Source: Betaproteobacteria bacterium RBG_16_58_11
GTDB taxonomy: Bacteria; Pseudomonadota; Gammaproteobacteria; Burkholderiales; Thiobacteraceae
Direction: 5' to 3'
Assembly (NCBI GenBank): GCA_001770235.1
Contig: MEQN01000025.1
Coordinates: forward strand, 1-6,368
DNA: 6,368 nt
Below are positions 5,864 through 6,368 of the stretch, in pieces. Each line of letters begins with the position of its first letter. Positions within the stretch are counted from its first letter, which is position 1. Both the position numbers and the translations under genes were made by a program. The notes below the pieces were generated by a model. The model had not been told where the DNA came from and searched no databases. It saw nothing but the letters and a program-made list of their open reading frames with translations.

Positions 5864-5899
5864 GAGAAATTTATTATGCCGGGGATCTGACCGCAAGGC

Positions 5900-6151
5900 T
5901 TAGTCGTCGTAGTGGAAACGGCAAGCGATAATCACCAACTCAGCATCGGTTGCCCGGTACACCAGCCGGTTCGCCTCATCGATGCGCCGGGACCAGTAGC
6001 CGGATAATTCGCCACGCAGCGGTTCGGGTTTGCCAATCCCGGTGAACGGGTCGCGTGCGGCGGCAGTAACCAGCAGGTTTAGCCGCTTGAGCTGATCTTG
6101 CCAGTACAGATAAGCGTCCCACGCATCGGGCACAAAGCGAATGGCGCGCAT
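5900..6151 (-). CDS. yoeB: YoeB-family mRNA interferase toxin
   Basis: An 83-residue RelE-fold toxin that, in known members, binds the ribosomal A site and cleaves mRNA. It matches E. coli YoeB along most of its length: WDAYLYWQ (11-18), FTGIGKPEPL (36-45), LSGYWSRRI (49-57), RLVYRATD (62-69) and CRFHY (77-81). The catalytic counterparts Glu43, Arg62 and His80 (E. coli Glu46, Arg65, His83) and the adjacent Tyr81 are all present. Two features differ: four residues are missing in helix region 19-22 (WQDQLKRLN against the usual WQETDxxxxKRIN length), and two extra Asp follow the usual HY end. The start ATG at 6151 lies two bases after the antitoxin stop, so translation is coupled. A terminator follows at 5840-5863. 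The toxin appears intact. Confidence 0.93.
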   Translation of the reverse strand: MRAIRFVPDAWDAYLYWQDQLKRLNLLVTAAARDPFTGIGKPEPLRGELSGYWSRRIDEANRLVYRATDAELVIIACRFHYDD

Positions 6152-6153
6152 GT

Positions 6154-6368
6154 TTAATCAGTGGGGAGCAGTTGACGGTCTTGCGCCTGTCCGGCTTTAT
6201 CTTGTGCAATTGCCCGAGCCAATGCCGCCGCATTCGCCTGATTACTCGTCAGGTGCAACGTCTCCATGATGCTGTTGTAGCTATCCAGCGACATCACCAC
6301 TGCATCACCTTCCGCATCGCGGCGGCTGATAATGGTTACGTCCGCGTCTTGGACTACATCATCCAATA
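6154..6368 (-). CDS. yefM: YefM-family antitoxin, 5' end outside the window
   Basis: Seventy residues are visible, ending in TAA at 6156-6154; the frame runs open to the right edge. Compared with E. coli YefM (Phd/YefM fold), the visible part begins inside the DNA-binding domain, so roughly the first 17 residues, including the usual MRTISYSEAR-like start, should lie outside. A TTG at 6366 in this frame could initiate, but it would cut the dimerisation/DNA-binding domain and is not the likely start. Seen: an ITRxxGE-like stretch altered to IISRRDAEGDAVVMSLDSYN, then ETLHLTSNQANAAALARAI, which matches the linker and start of the toxin-binding tail. The protein neutralises YoeB and, with it, represses their shared promoter, which should lie beyond the right edge. 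Confidence 0.9.
   Translation of the reverse strand, partial: LDDVVQDADVTIISRRDAEGDAVVMSLDSYNSIMETLHLTSNQANAAALARAIAQDKAGQAQDRQLLPTD

Overview
The window looks like the edge of an exopolysaccharide / PEP-CTERM (exosortase A) locus of a betaproteobacterium, possibly of the Nitrosomonadales or a related group. The strongest clue is the gene at 1806-3110. It has the sequence character of the exosortase A-associated O-glycosylation ligase family (TIGR03097), which is typical of these organisms. The DNA is moderately GC-rich, genes are tightly packed on the + strand, and REP-like hairpin repeats are present. The taxonomic call is inference from gene content only.

Left half (1-3110, + strand): three translationally coupled genes overlap by 8 and 4 bases. 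The first is the 3' part of an alpha/alpha-toroid (terpenoid cyclase / prenyltransferase-like fold) protein of unknown reaction. The second is a formyltransferase-like enzyme with an intact Asn-His-Asp catalytic set. The third is a polytopic membrane O-antigen-ligase/polymerase-like protein. A reasonable joint role is modification of a sugar (possibly N-formylation of an amino sugar) followed by polymerisation or ligation of the glycan at the outer face of the inner membrane.

Middle (3111-3895): an accessory island with no housekeeping gene. It holds two direct copies of a 74-base REP-like element, the stump of a vapC-type PIN toxin gene cut to 29 codons, and an intact AbrB-fold VapB-type antitoxin on the - strand. 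It also holds a perfect 12-base palindrome and a 47-base sequence that can fold as a three-way junction.

Right half (3896-6368, - strand): a 609-residue asparagine-synthetase-like protein has an intact ATP-binding synthetase half, but its N-terminal glutaminase half appears to have lost its catalytic and glutamine-binding residues. It probably belongs functionally with the polysaccharide genes and may form an amide on the glycan or a precursor. Upstream of it lies a strong bidirectional terminator, then a YefM-YoeB toxin-antitoxin pair whose antitoxin runs off the right edge.

No RNA gene, CRISPR array, insertion sequence or origin was seen. The best candidates for something new are the amidotransferase-like protein with a dead glutaminase half, the uncharacterised toroid protein coupled to a formyltransferase, and the paired-hairpin repeats with complementary loops.
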